DNA of 46,766 bases from Streptomyces sp. CB01373 (GCF_002803075.1 NZ_NNBK01000031.1:1-46766); one strand, 5' to 3'; positions 16,731-24,625 are shown, numbered from the stretch's first letter. Notes: generated by a model not told the origin, from the letters alone. A program made the numbers and translations.

Positions 16731-16983
16731 GATCGCCTCCGCTGGTCTCCGAGGTCCGCGGACCGCCTCGCGCGGTCACATCTCGAAGCTACGGAATCCG
16801 TGCTCTCCGGCCCATCCGGTGATCCACCCACTTGCCCCTGACCCTCACCCCCTAGGGGATGGGGGGTTAACCCCACCATCGACCCTGAGGACGGGCCTCA
16901 CCGGCGGGCGGACGCCACAGGACTCACCTGCGGCACGGGGAAAGCTGCGGCCGCCGCGGCGCGGGGGCCGCGGCGGCAGAGGG
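16731..16983. other. intergenic region with stacked palindromes and a terminator
   Basis: This 253-bp gap holds two nearly adjacent palindromes, CCCCTAGGGG (16849-16858) and GGGGTTAACCCC (16863-16874), followed by the terminator-like hairpin at 16950-16977. The palindromes lie about 120-145 bp upstream of the small membrane-protein gene. Confidence 0.6.
16950..16977 (-). terminator. terminator after the MFS operon
   Basis: A perfect 11-bp GC-only inverted repeat (16950-16960 with 16967-16977) and a 6-nt loop, 7 bases after the stop of the 39-residue gene. No T tract. Confidence 0.65.
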
Positions 16984-17103
16984 TCACGGCGCCGCGAGGG
17001 TCGCGACGATGGCGATGATCACGAAGATGGCGAAGAAAGCGCCGAGGACGAGCAGCATCTTCCGCTGGCCGTCCTTGGGGTTCGGGTCGAGCACAGGCTG
17101 CAT
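16984..17103 (-). CDS. 39-residue transporter-associated membrane protein (SGM_5486-like)
   Basis: A 39-residue protein starting MQPVLDPNPKDGQRKML with one membrane helix (about 16-38: LLVLGAFFAIFVIIAIVATLA). It matches my memory of the small 'SGM_5486 family transporter-associated' proteins found beside CynX/NimT-type MFS transporters in Streptomyces, and here it lies 50 bp downstream of exactly such a gene on the same strand. It is followed at once by a strong hairpin, consistent with being the last gene of that operon. No function has been assigned that I know of; it may be a small subunit or stabiliser of the transporter. Confidence 0.72.
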   Translation of the reverse strand: MQPVLDPNPKDGQRKMLLVLGAFFAIFVIIAIVATLAAP

Positions 17104-17153
17104 GCGCCCCAGTCTCGCACCCTTCGTCCGGAACGCGGCCCCCGGGGGCCGCC

Positions 17154-18503
17154 TCAGCGCGCCGCCTCGTCCTCCACCGTGCGGTCGCGGCCCGCCAGGT
17201 AGCCGACCACCATCTGCGGCACCATCAGGCCGGCCATGAGCGCGATGGGCAGCCCCCAGCCGCCACTGCTCTGGTACAGCACGCCCACGAGCAGCGGACC
17301 CGGTATGGAGATCAGGTAGCCGGTGCTCTGGGCGAACGCGGACAGCTGGGCGACGCCCGGGCCGGTCCTGGCCCGCATGCCCACCATCGTGAGCGCGAGC
17401 GGGAAGGCGCAGTTGGCGATGCCGAGGAGCAGGGCCCAGGCCCAGGAGCCGGCGGCGGGCGCGAGGTAGAGACCGGCGTAGCCGGCCAGGCCGCAGACGC
17501 CGAGCACCAGCACGATCGGGCCCTGGTGGGGCAGCCGGGTGGCCAGGCGCGGGATGACGAAGGCCAGCGGCACGCCCATCACCATGGTGACGGCGAGGAG
17601 CAGCCCGGCCTTGCCGGCGGGCACCCCCGCGTCCCTGAAGATCTGCGCCATCCAGCCCATGGTGATGTAGGCGGCGGTTGCCTGGAGTCCGAAGAAGACG
17701 GCCAGCGCCCAGGCGGTGCGGCTCCGGGCGATGCGCAGCGTCGGAGCCTGCGCCTCCCGCGCGCGCGGCGGTTCCCCGGGCGCGGAGTCGGTGCGGGCCT
17801 GCGCCTGCGCGGCGGACCGGGCGCCCCGTACCAGCGGCAGCCACGGCAGTACCGCCGCCGCGGCGAGCAGGGCCCACACCGACAGGCCGGACCGCCAGTT
17901 GCCGCCGAGCGCCCCGGTCAGCGGCACGGTCACCGCGGCGGCGGCCGAGGTGCCGAGGGCGAGCGCCATCGAGTACAGCCCGGTCATGGTGCCGACCCGG
18001 TCGGGGAACCAGCGCTTGACGATGACCGGCATCAGGACGTTGCTGACGGCGATGCCCATGAGGGCCAGCGCGCTGGCGGCGAGGAACGCGGCCGTGCTGC
18101 CCACGTAGGGCCGTATCACCAGTCCGGCGGCGATGGCGACCATGCCCGAGCACACCACGGCGGCCGGTCCGAAGCGGCGGGCCAGCCGGGGGGCCATGAC
18201 GCCGAAGACGGCGAAGCAGAGCGGGGGCACGGAGGTGAGCAGCCCGGCCACGCTGCCGCTCATGCCGAGCCCCTGGCGGACCTCCTCCAGGAGCGCGCCG
18301 AGGCTGGTGATGGCGGGGCGCAGGTTCAGCGCGGTCAGCACGAGGCCGACGACGAGCAGGCGCGTGGTCCACGCGCGCGTGGTGGCGCCGGAGGCCCGCG
18401 CTCCGTGCGGTTCCGGTTCCGGGACGGACCGGGAAGCGGCGGTCGGGGCCGGGGTGCGTTCGGTCGTCGGTGTCGTCGTCCGGGTCGTTTCCTCGCGTGG
18501 CAT
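17154..18503 (-). CDS. CynX/NimT-family MFS transporter
   Basis: A 449-residue major-facilitator permease with about twelve membrane helices (first about 45-65: LLVVGLVLTALNLRPAITSL). The LNLRPAITSLG motif after helix 1 is typical of the CynX (cyanate)/NimT (2-nitroimidazole) group. The N-terminal 40 residues are a Thr/Pro-rich cytosolic extension. The ATG at 18503 is chosen because TATGAT (18511-18516) ends 7 bases before it, giving a leaderless message; nearby in-frame ATGs at 18512 and 18515 fall inside the -10 box. A GntR gene is divergent, and a palindrome sits in the promoter spacer, so repression by GntR is likely. The substrate is unknown. Confidence 0.9.
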   Translation of the reverse strand: MPREETTRTTTPTTERTPAPTAASRSVPEPEPHGARASGATTRAWTTRLLVVGLVLTALNLRPAITSLGALLEEVRQGLGMSGSVAGLLTSVPPLCFAVFGVMAPRLARRFGPAAVVCSGMVAIAAGLVIRPYVGSTAAFLAASALALMGIAVSNVLMPVIVKRWFPDRVGTMTGLYSMALALGTSAAAAVTVPLTGALGGNWRSGLSVWALLAAAAVLPWLPLVRGARSAAQAQARTDSAPGEPPRAREAQAPTLRIARSRTAWALAVFFGLQATAAYITMGWMAQIFRDAGVPAGKAGLLLAVTMVMGVPLAFVIPRLATRLPHQGPIVLVLGVCGLAGYAGLYLAPAAGSWAWALLLGIANCAFPLALTMVGMRARTGPGVAQLSAFAQSTGYLISIPGPLLVGVLYQSSGGWGLPIALMAGLMVPQMVVGYLAGRDRTVEDEAAR

Positions 18504-18510
18504 GAGACCC

Positions 18511-18541
18511 ATCATAGAATCATGGGATGATTGGTTGTCGA
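18511..18541 (-). promoter_or_regulatory. promoter of the MFS gene
   Basis: On the minus strand TCGACA (18536-18541) and TATGAT (18511-18516) form a near-consensus sigma-70-type promoter with a 19-bp spacer. Transcription would start at or next to the ATG at 18503. Confidence 0.65.
18518..18532. promoter_or_regulatory. candidate GntR operator (AATCATGGGATGATT)
   Basis: A 15-bp perfect palindrome, AATCAT-GGG-ATGATT, lies wholly within the spacer of the MFS promoter and 54 bp before the divergent GntR-family gene. Binding would block the transporter promoter. FadR-type GntR proteins usually bind palindromes of this size. Confidence 0.6.
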
Positions 18542-18585
18542 CGGCCGGGGACTCCGCCCCCGGGTCCCGCGTGCGAAGGTGAGCC

Positions 18586-19278
18586 ATGCCACTGAGCCAT
18601 CCGCGCCGGTCGGCGCTGTCCGAACAGGTCATCGCCGCACTGCGCAGCCAGATCACCACGGGCGAGTGGCCGGTCGGCTCCCGCATTCCGACGGAGCCGG
18701 AACTGGTGGAACAGCTCGGTGTGGCCCGCAACACGGTCCGCGAAGCGGTCCGGGCGCTGGCCCACAACGGCCTGCTGGACATCCGCCAGGGTTCGGGCAC
18801 GTACGTCGCGGCGACCAGCGAGCTGGCGGGCGTGATGCACCGCAGGTTCGCCGAGGCCGATCCGCGGCACATCGCCGAACTGCGCTCCGCGCTGGAGTCG
18901 GCCGCGGCCGGGCTGGCCGCCCAGCGGCGCACCGACAAGGACCTCAAGCAGCTCCACGCGCAGTTCCTGCGCCGCGAGGAGGCCTGGGAGTCCGGGGACA
19001 CGGAGGCGTTCGTGTCCGCGGACGCCACCTTCCATCTGGCGGTGGTGGCTGCCTCCCACAACGACGTGATGACGGCGACGTACGCGGATCTGGGCGAGGT
19101 GCTGCGGGACTGGCTGCGCGCGGACATCGGCGCGACGCTGACGCCGGACACGTACATGGACCACACCCGGCTGCTCGACGCGATCCGCGCGGGCGACGCC
19201 GAGGCGGCCGCGGCCGAGGCCGCGAGCTACCCGCTGCTGTGCCGTCCGGGCCGGTTCACCCCGCCCGCTGGTGAGTGA
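18586..19278 (+). CDS. GntR-family (FadR-type) transcriptional regulator
   Basis: A 230-residue regulator. The N-terminal winged helix-turn-helix (about 8-75) shows SEQVIAALRSQITTGEWPVG, then RIPTEPELVEQLGVARNTVREAVRALAHNGLL and RQGSGTYV. The C-terminal FCD effector domain (about 90-215) keeps metal/ligand-type residues including Asp and His in ADATFHLAVVAASHN. The family is usually released from DNA by carboxylic-acid ligands. It is divergent from the MFS gene, whose promoter holds a palindrome, suggesting a local regulator-transporter module. AAGGTGA precedes the ATG. Its 3' end overlaps the convergent secreted-protein gene by 23 nt. Confidence 0.93.
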   Translation: MPLSHPRRSALSEQVIAALRSQITTGEWPVGSRIPTEPELVEQLGVARNTVREAVRALAHNGLLDIRQGSGTYVAATSELAGVMHRRFAEADPRHIAELRSALESAAAGLAAQRRTDKDLKQLHAQFLRREEAWESGDTEAFVSADATFHLAVVAASHNDVMTATYADLGEVLRDWLRADIGATLTPDTYMDHTRLLDAIRAGDAEAAAAEAASYPLLCRPGRFTPPAGE

Positions 19279-19606
19279 CCCAGGCCGAGCGCACCTCTTT
19301 CCAGCAGCGGCCGGTCATCCGCACGGTCTGCGCGGGTTCCGCGGCCACCGGGGAGCCGTCGCTGCCGATGTCCCACCAGTGGTCGCACTCGACGTGCAGG
19401 CTGACGCGGTCGGTCCCGGGATACGGGTTGTGGCAGTACGCGGTCACCTCGGAGCCGGAGACGGTGGTGCGGCAGCCGGCGCCGAACGGCTCCGGCGCCG
19501 CGGGCGGACCGGCACGCGCGCGTGTGTCAGGCGTCGACCCGTACGGCAGCGACAGCGCGAGGGCGACGGCCACGATCAGCGGGGCCGCGCCGCGGAGCAG
19601 ACGCAC
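19256..19606 (-). CDS. small secreted protein, four cysteines
   Basis: A 116-residue exported protein with a short Sec signal peptide (about 1-31: RLLRGAAPLIVAVALALSLP). The mature part has four Cys (GAGCRTT, TAYCHNP, HVECDHW, TGRCWKE) in positions suggesting two disulfides, two Trp-Asp motifs and an all-beta appearance. It resembles no enzyme that I recognise. GAGGAGG at ideal spacing supports the GTG start at 19606. The last 23 bases overlap the 3' end of the convergent GntR gene. Confidence 0.75.
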   Translation of the reverse strand: MRLLRGAAPLIVAVALALSLPYGSTPDTRARAGPPAAPEPFGAGCRTTVSGSEVTAYCHNPYPGTDRVSLHVECDHWWDIGSDGSPVAAEPAQTVRMTGRCWKEVRSAWVTHQRAG

Positions 19607-19755
19607 AGCGGAACCTCCTCGGCCGTCCTGCGAAGGAGAACGCGAGGCGAGGGCGGACTTTCAGCGTGCACACCCGACACGCCGCCTGCCCGGCCGAGTG
19701 CCCCGACCGGGTGAACCGTCCAACCGGCCGCGGAGGACAACCCCGGGCAACTGCG

Positions 19756-19788
19756 GAGGGCCCGCACCCCCTCGGGGTACGGGCCCTC
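19756..19788 (-). terminator. terminator of the fabG-fabI operon
   Basis: A hairpin with a 9-bp outer stem (GAGGGCCCG / CGGGCCCTC), one mismatch and a further 5-bp inner stem (ACCCC/GGGGT), located 27 bases after the fabI stop. Confidence 0.75.
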
Positions 19789-19815
19789 ACACGTCGCTGA
19801 GGCTCAGCGGCAGCG

Positions 19816-20583
19816 TCACGCGCCGATGGCGTGCAGACCGCCGTCGACGTGGACGATCTCGCCGGTGGTCTTCGGGAACCAGTCGCTCAGCAGCGCCACG
19901 ATGCCGCGGCCGGCCGGCTCGGGGTCCTTCAGGTCCCACTCCAGCGGGGCGCGGGTGTCCCACACCGAGGCCAGCTCGCTGAAGCCCGGGATGGACTTGG
20001 CGGCCATGGAGCCGAGCGGGCCGGCGGAGACGAGGTTGCAGCGGATGTTCTGCTTGCCGAGGTCGCGCGCCATGTAGCGGCTGGTCGCCTCCAGGGCGGC
20101 CTTGGCGGGGCCCATCCAGTCGTACTGCGGCCAGGCGTACTGGGCGTCGAAGGTGAGGCCGACGACCGAGCCGCCGTTCTGCATCAGCGGCAGGCAGGCC
20201 ATGGTCAGCGACTTCAGGGAGAACGCCGAGACGTGCATGGCGGTGGCGACCGACTCGAACGGCGTGTTGAGGAAGTTGCCGCCGAGCGCGTCCTGCGGCG
20301 CGAAGCCGATGGAGTGGACGACGCCGTCGAGGCCGCCGAGCTCCTCGCCGACGACGTCGGCCAGACGGCCCAGGTGCTCGTCGTTGGTGACGTCGAGCTC
20401 GATGACCTTGGCGGGCTTCGGCAGCTTCTTGGCGATGCGCTCGGTCAGCGTGGGCCGCGGGAAGGCGGTGAGGATGACCTCGGCGCCCTGCTCCTGGGCC
20501 AGCTTGGCCGCGTGGAAGGCGATGGAGGCCTCCGTCAGCACACCGGTGATCAGGACGCGCTTGCCCTCGAGAATTCCGCTCAT
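19816..20583 (-). CDS. fabI: enoyl-[acyl-carrier-protein] reductase FabI (InhA type)
   Basis: A 255-residue NADH-dependent enoyl-ACP reductase of type II fatty-acid synthesis. It has the InhA-like N-terminus GKRVLITGVLTEASIAFHAA (nucleotide binding with the Ser/Ile of the FabI class) and HSIGFAPQDALGG near residue 90. The catalytic pair Tyr154/Lys161 is in YDWMGPAKAALE, spaced YxxxxxxK as FabI requires rather than YxxxK. The C-terminus TTGEIVHVDGGLHAIG is canonical. It follows fabG by 5 bases, so the pair is one operon performing the two reductive steps of elongation. Confidence 0.96.
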   Translation of the reverse strand: MSGILEGKRVLITGVLTEASIAFHAAKLAQEQGAEVILTAFPRPTLTERIAKKLPKPAKVIELDVTNDEHLGRLADVVGEELGGLDGVVHSIGFAPQDALGGNFLNTPFESVATAMHVSAFSLKSLTMACLPLMQNGGSVVGLTFDAQYAWPQYDWMGPAKAALEATSRYMARDLGKQNIRCNLVSAGPLGSMAAKSIPGFSELASVWDTRAPLEWDLKDPEPAGRGIVALLSDWFPKTTGEIVHVDGGLHAIGA

Positions 20584-20588
20584 GGTGA

Positions 20589-21308
20589 TCAGTGACCCAT
20601 TCCCAGTCCGCCGTCAACGGGGATGACGGCTCCAGTGATGTACGAGGCGTCGTCGGAGGCGAGGAACCGCACCGCCGCGGCGATCTCCTCGGGCTGCGCG
20701 TACCGGCCGAGCGGCACCTGGCCCATGATGTTCTCGCGCTGCTCGTCGGAGAGCGCCCGGGTCATGTCGGTGTCGACGAAACCGGGGGCGACGACGTTGA
20801 AGGTGATGTTGCGCGAGCCCAGCTCACGGGCGAGGGACCGCGCGAAGCCGACCAGGCCGGCCTTGGAGGCGGCGTAGTTGGCCTGCCCCGCCGAGCCCAG
20901 CAGACCGACCACCGAGGAGATCAGCACGACACGGCCCTTCTTGGCGCGCAGCATGCCGCGGTTGGCCCGCTTCACGACACGGAAGGTGCCGGTGAGGTTG
21001 GTGTCGAGGACCGAGGTGAAGTCCTCCTCGGACATGCGCATCAGGAGCTGGTCCTTGGTGACGCCGGCGTTGGCGACGAGGACCTCGACGGGGCCGTGCT
21101 CGGCCTCGATCTCCTTGTAGGCCTGCTCCACCTGCTCGGGGTCGGTGATGTCGCACCTGACGGCGAGGCAGCCCAGTTCCTCGAGGGCGGCCGGCGGCTC
21201 CCCCGAACGGTAGGTGATGGCGACCTTGTCGCCGGCCTCGGCGAACGCGCGGGCGATGGCGAGGCCGATGCCCCGGTTGCCTCCGGTGACGAGAACCGAG
21301 CGGCTCAA
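20589..21308 (-). CDS. fabG: 3-oxoacyl-[acyl-carrier-protein] reductase FabG
   Basis: A 239-residue short-chain dehydrogenase. It has the cofactor loop TGGNRGIG (about 8-15), NAG motif (80-82), Asn104, Ser132, and Tyr145-xxx-Lys149 in YAASKAG. The terminal TGAVIPVDGGLGMGH matches FabG. It reduces 3-oxoacyl-ACP with NADPH; fabI immediately downstream performs the second reduction. The start codon is TTG at 21308, preceded by AAGGGTGA, which is rare and may limit translation. No other in-frame ATG or GTG fits the SDR N-terminus. A possible promoter (TTGTCG-16-TATCGA, 21321-21348) lies just upstream. Confidence 0.94.
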   Translation of the reverse strand: MSRSVLVTGGNRGIGLAIARAFAEAGDKVAITYRSGEPPAALEELGCLAVRCDITDPEQVEQAYKEIEAEHGPVEVLVANAGVTKDQLLMRMSEEDFTSVLDTNLTGTFRVVKRANRGMLRAKKGRVVLISSVVGLLGSAGQANYAASKAGLVGFARSLARELGSRNITFNVVAPGFVDTDMTRALSDEQRENIMGQVPLGRYAQPEEIAAAVRFLASDDASYITGAVIPVDGGLGMGH

Positions 21309-21624
21309 CGGATCACCCTTTCGATAGCGGTCTGAAGCATTCCGACAACCCGCCCGAACACCTCGATGACAGGCGGCGTCACCGAAAACCTATCGGTCCG
21401 GCCACGCCGGCGGGCAATCGGGCACCGACAGTGGCGCTCCCCGGCTCCTGTCGGGTTCCTACAGTCGGTACGTCCTGGTCGGTCCACCGTGCCGGGAGGT
21501 GCGCCGAAAGGTCCACCCCTTCCCGCGGTACCGCGGCGCTTACTCGGAGGAACACGGCGCACGGGACGTGATTCACTGCCCGCGACGGCCATCACAGGAG
21601 AGCACCTCGAAGGGAAGCCCGCCC
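21309..21624. other. divergent intergenic region fabG / tldD
   Basis: A 316-bp region with no gene. Towards fabG, on the minus strand, TTGTCG (21343-21348) and TATCGA (21321-21326) with a 16-bp spacer form a possible promoter. Towards tldD, TACAGT (21460-21465) is a possible -10 box without a clear -35. No strong palindrome stands out. Confidence 0.45.
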
Positions 21625-23148
21625 GTGCCCCATGAAGTCGATCAGTCGTTTCTCGCCCTGCCCCTACGTCCCCTCGCCGACGCCGCCCTGGCACGCGCGC
21701 GTTCGTTGGGGGCCGAGCACGCGGACTTCCGGTTCGAGCGGGTGCGCAGTGCGTCCTGGCGGCTCAGGGACGCCCGGCTCGCCGGTTCGTCGGACACCAC
21801 CGACCTCGGGTACGCGGTGCGGGTCGTGCACGGCGGGACCTGGGGGTTCGCCTCCGGGGTCGACCTGACGCCGGACGCGGCCGCCAAGGTCGCTTCGCAG
21901 GCGGTCGCGATGGCCAAGCTCTCGGCGCAGGTCATCAAGGCGGCGGGATCCGACGAGCGCGTTGAGCTGGCGGACGAGCCGGTGCACGCCGAGAAGACCT
22001 GGGTGTCCTCGTACGGGATCGACCCGTTCTCCGTGCCGGACCAGGAGAAGTCCGCGCTGCTCGCCGAGTGGAGCGCGCGGCTGCTCGCCGCCGACGGGGT
22101 CGACCATGTCGACGCCTCGCTGCTGACCGTGCACGAGAACAAGTTCTACGCCGACACGGCCGGGACCGTGACCACGCAGCAGCGGGTGCGGCTGCATCCG
22201 CAGCTCACCGCCGTGTCGGTGGACGACTCCAGCGGCGAGTTCGACTCGATGCGCACCCTCGCCCCGCCCGTCGGACGCGGCTGGGAGTACCTCACCGGCA
22301 CCGGCTGGGACTGGGAGGACGAGCTGGAGCGGATTCCCGGGCTGCTCGCCGAGAAGATGCGCGCGCCGAGCGTAGACGCGGGCGTCTACGACCTGGTCGT
22401 CGACCCCTCCAATCTGTGGCTGACCATCCACGAGTCCATCGGGCACGCCACCGAGCTGGACCGGGCCCTCGGCTACGAGGCGGCCTACGCGGGCACCTCC
22501 TTCGCCACCTTCGACCAGCTCGGCAAGCTGCCGTACGGCTCCGAGCTGATGAACGTCACCGGCGACCGCACCGCCGAGCACGGACTCGCCACCGTCGGCT
22601 ACGACGACGAGGGCGTCGAGGCGCAGTCCTGGGACCTGGTCAAGGACGGCACGTTGGTCGGCTACCAGCTCGACCGCAGGATCGCGCGGCTGACCGGGTT
22701 CGAGCGGTCCAACGGGTGCGCCTTCGCCGACTCCCCGGGCCATGTGCCCGTGCAGCGCATGGCGAACGTGTCGCTCCAGCCGGACCCGGCGGGGCTGTCG
22801 ACCGAGGATCTCATCGGGAGCGTCGACCGCGGGATCTACGTCGTCGGGGACCGGTCCTGGTCGATCGACATGCAGCGCTACAACTTCCAGTTCACCGGTC
22901 AGCGGGCGTACCGGATCCGCAACGGCCGCCTCGACGGGCAGGTGCGGGACTTCGCCTACCAGGGCATCACCCCCCAGTTCTGGGGCTCCATGGCCGCTGT
23001 GGGCGGCCCGCAGACGTACGTGCTGGGCGGCGCCTTCAACTGCGGCAAGGCACAGCCGGGCCAGATCGCGGCGGTCTCCCACGGCTGCCCGTCGGCCCTC
23101 TTCAAGGGCGTCAACATCCTCAACACCACGCAGGAGGCCGGTCGATGA
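21625..23148 (+). CDS. tldD: TldD-type metalloprotease subunit
   Basis: A 507-residue protein of the TldD/PmbA family. It carries the HExxxH zinc site as His269-Glu270-Ser-Ile-Gly-His274 in TIHESIGHATELDRALG, the mark of the catalytic TldD subunit. In E. coli TldD and TldE (PmbA) form a heterodimeric protease that trims unfolded peptides such as the microcin B17 leader and CcdA. The GTG start at 21625 is preceded by AGGGAAG; upstream in-frame ATG at 21499 lacks such a site. The downstream tldE-like gene completes the pair. The 3' end (CAACACCACGCAGGAGG and on) is part of a 32-bp duplication described separately. Confidence 0.94.
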   Translation: MPHEVDQSFLALPLRPLADAALARARSLGAEHADFRFERVRSASWRLRDARLAGSSDTTDLGYAVRVVHGGTWGFASGVDLTPDAAAKVASQAVAMAKLSAQVIKAAGSDERVELADEPVHAEKTWVSSYGIDPFSVPDQEKSALLAEWSARLLAADGVDHVDASLLTVHENKFYADTAGTVTTQQRVRLHPQLTAVSVDDSSGEFDSMRTLAPPVGRGWEYLTGTGWDWEDELERIPGLLAEKMRAPSVDAGVYDLVVDPSNLWLTIHESIGHATELDRALGYEAAYAGTSFATFDQLGKLPYGSELMNVTGDRTAEHGLATVGYDDEGVEAQSWDLVKDGTLVGYQLDRRIARLTGFERSNGCAFADSPGHVPVQRMANVSLQPDPAGLSTEDLIGSVDRGIYVVGDRSWSIDMQRYNFQFTGQRAYRIRNGRLDGQVRDFAYQGITPQFWGSMAAVGGPQTYVLGGAFNCGKAQPGQIAAVSHGCPSALFKGVNILNTTQEAGR

Positions 23149-23236
23149 GCGTCAGGTCCGGAGCCGGCTGGGGGTCCGGGGGTTATCCCCCGGGAAAACA
23201 CAGTCTCAACACCACGCAGGAGGCCGGTCGATGAGC
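23119..23236 (+). repeat. 86-bp duplication with 32-bp direct repeats at the tldD/tldE junction
   Basis: CTCAACACCACGCAGGAGG and the following 13 bases (32 in all) occur exactly at 23119-23150 and 23205-23236. The first copy is the end of tldD with its ATGA; the second carries the ribosome-binding site and the ATG of tldE. The 54 bases between them contain a hairpin (CCGGGGG-TTAT-CCCCCGG, 23176-23193). Confidence 0.95.
23145..23234 (+). CDS. 29-codon ORF created by duplication, ATGA-coupled at both ends
   Basis: The frame begins at the ATG inside the tldD stop (ATGA, 23145-23148) and ends in the TGA overlapping the tldE start (ATGA, 23231-23234). The product is MSVRSGAGWGSGGYPPGKHS followed by LNTTQEAGR; its last residues repeat the TldD C-terminus. 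CAGGAGG lies 8 bases before the ATG. Translation is therefore plausible, but the peptide is probably a by-product that keeps ribosomes moving from tldD to tldE. It has no homologous function that I recognise. Confidence 0.45.
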   Translation: MSVRSGAGWGSGGYPPGKHSLNTTQEAGR

Positions 23237-24625
23237 CCGCGTACCAGCAAGCCGCACGAGGTCGTCGAGCGTGCCCTCGCTCTGTCCCGGGCCGACGGGT
23301 GCGTCGTGATCGCCGACGAGCAGTCCACCGCCAATCTGCGCTGGGCGGGCAACGCGCTGACGACGAACGGTGTCACGCGCGGCCGCACCCTCACCGTGAT
23401 CGCGACCGTCGGCGGCCGGGAAGGCACCGCCTCGGGCGTGGTGTCGAGGACCGCCGTGACCGAGGACGAGCTGGAGCCGCTGGTGCGGGCCGCGGAGGCC
23501 GCCGCACGCGGGGCCGGGCCCGCCGAGGACGCCCAGCCGCTGGTCACGGACGTACCCCAGTCCCCCGGCTTCACCGACGCGCCCGCCGAGACCTCCTCCG
23601 CGGTCTTCGCGGACTTCGCGCCGGCGCTCGGCGAGTCGTTCGCACGCGCGCGTGCCGGTGGCCGCGAACTGTACGGCTTCGCCAACCACGAGATGGTGTC
23701 GACCTACCTGGGCACGTCGACGGGCCTGCGGCTGCGCCACGACCAGCCGGCCGGAACGCTGGAGCTGAACGCCAAGTCCCCGGACCGCACCCGCTCGGCG
23801 TGGGCCGGGCGCTCCACGCGGGACTTCAAGGACGTCGACCCGGCGGCGCTGGACGCGGAGCTGGCCGAACGGCTCGGCTGGGCGGAGCGCCGGATCGAGC
23901 TGCCCGCCGGGCGGTACGAGACGCTGCTGCCGCCGACGGCGGTGGCGGACCTGCTGATCTACCAGATGTGGTCGTCCTCGGGCCGGGACGCCGCCGAGGG
24001 GCGCACGGTGTTCTCCAAGCCGGGCGGCGGCACCCGGGTCGGGGCGAAGCTGACCGGGCTGCCGCTGACCCTGCGCAGCGATCCGCACGAGCCCGGACTG
24101 GAGTGCGCCCCCTTCGTGGTCGCGCACTCCTCGGGCGAGGACCAGTCGGTGTTCGACAACGGGCTGCCCGTCGCGCCGACGGAGTGGATCGCCGGCGGCG
24201 AGCTGAGGCATCTGCTGACCACCCGGCACAGCGCGGCCCTGACCGGGCTGCCGGTCGCGCCGGCGGCCGGGAACCTGATCCTGGACGCCGGCGAGGACCG
24301 CTCGCTGGCGGAGATGGTCGCGGACACCGAGCTGGGGCTGCTGCTCACCTGTCTGTGGTACATCCGCGAGGTGGACCCCGCGACGCTGCTGCTCACGGGC
24401 CTGACCCGGGACGGTGTGTACCTCGTGGAGAACGGCGAGGTCACCGGCGAGGTCAACAACTTCCGGTTCAACGAGTCGCCGGTGGACGTGCTGGGCCGGG
24501 CGACGGAGGCCGGGCGGACCGAGAAGACGCTGCCCAGGGAGTGGAGCGACTACTTCACCCGGGCCGCGATGCCGGCGCTGCGCGTCCCGGAATTCAACAT
24601 GAGCTCTGTCAGTCAGGGCGTATAA
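23231..24625 (+). CDS. tldE: TldE/PmbA-type protease subunit
   Basis: A 464-residue TldD/PmbA-family protein without the HExxxH motif, as expected for the non-metal-binding TldE partner. Conserved blocks include the ADGCVVIADEQSTANLRWAG start, the STYLGTSTGLRLRHDQPAGT segment (about 158) and a C-terminal block with LTGLTRDGVYLVENGEVTGE and VNNFRFNESPVDVL. It should pair with TldD in a heterodimer. The ATG at 23231 lies 7 bases after GCAGGAGG in the second copy of the duplicated sequence; without the duplication it would overlap tldD directly as ATGA. Confidence 0.93.
   Translation: MSPRTSKPHEVVERALALSRADGCVVIADEQSTANLRWAGNALTTNGVTRGRTLTVIATVGGREGTASGVVSRTAVTEDELEPLVRAAEAAARGAGPAEDAQPLVTDVPQSPGFTDAPAETSSAVFADFAPALGESFARARAGGRELYGFANHEMVSTYLGTSTGLRLRHDQPAGTLELNAKSPDRTRSAWAGRSTRDFKDVDPAALDAELAERLGWAERRIELPAGRYETLLPPTAVADLLIYQMWSSSGRDAAEGRTVFSKPGGGTRVGAKLTGLPLTLRSDPHEPGLECAPFVVAHSSGEDQSVFDNGLPVAPTEWIAGGELRHLLTTRHSAALTGLPVAPAAGNLILDAGEDRSLAEMVADTELGLLLTCLWYIREVDPATLLLTGLTRDGVYLVENGEVTGEVNNFRFNESPVDVLGRATEAGRTEKTLPREWSDYFTRAAMPALRVPEFNMSSVSQGV

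Noticed and set aside
13651..16779. Very long minus-strand open frame across the streptophobe and serB genes
   Set aside because: Product is Arg/Pro-rich and low complexity, with no domain; it is antisense to well-supported genes and arises from high GC.
23145..23234. 29-codon ORF as a RiPP precursor for TldD/TldE
   Set aside because: Its C-terminus is only a copy of the TldD tail produced by the duplication, and no modification enzyme is nearby.
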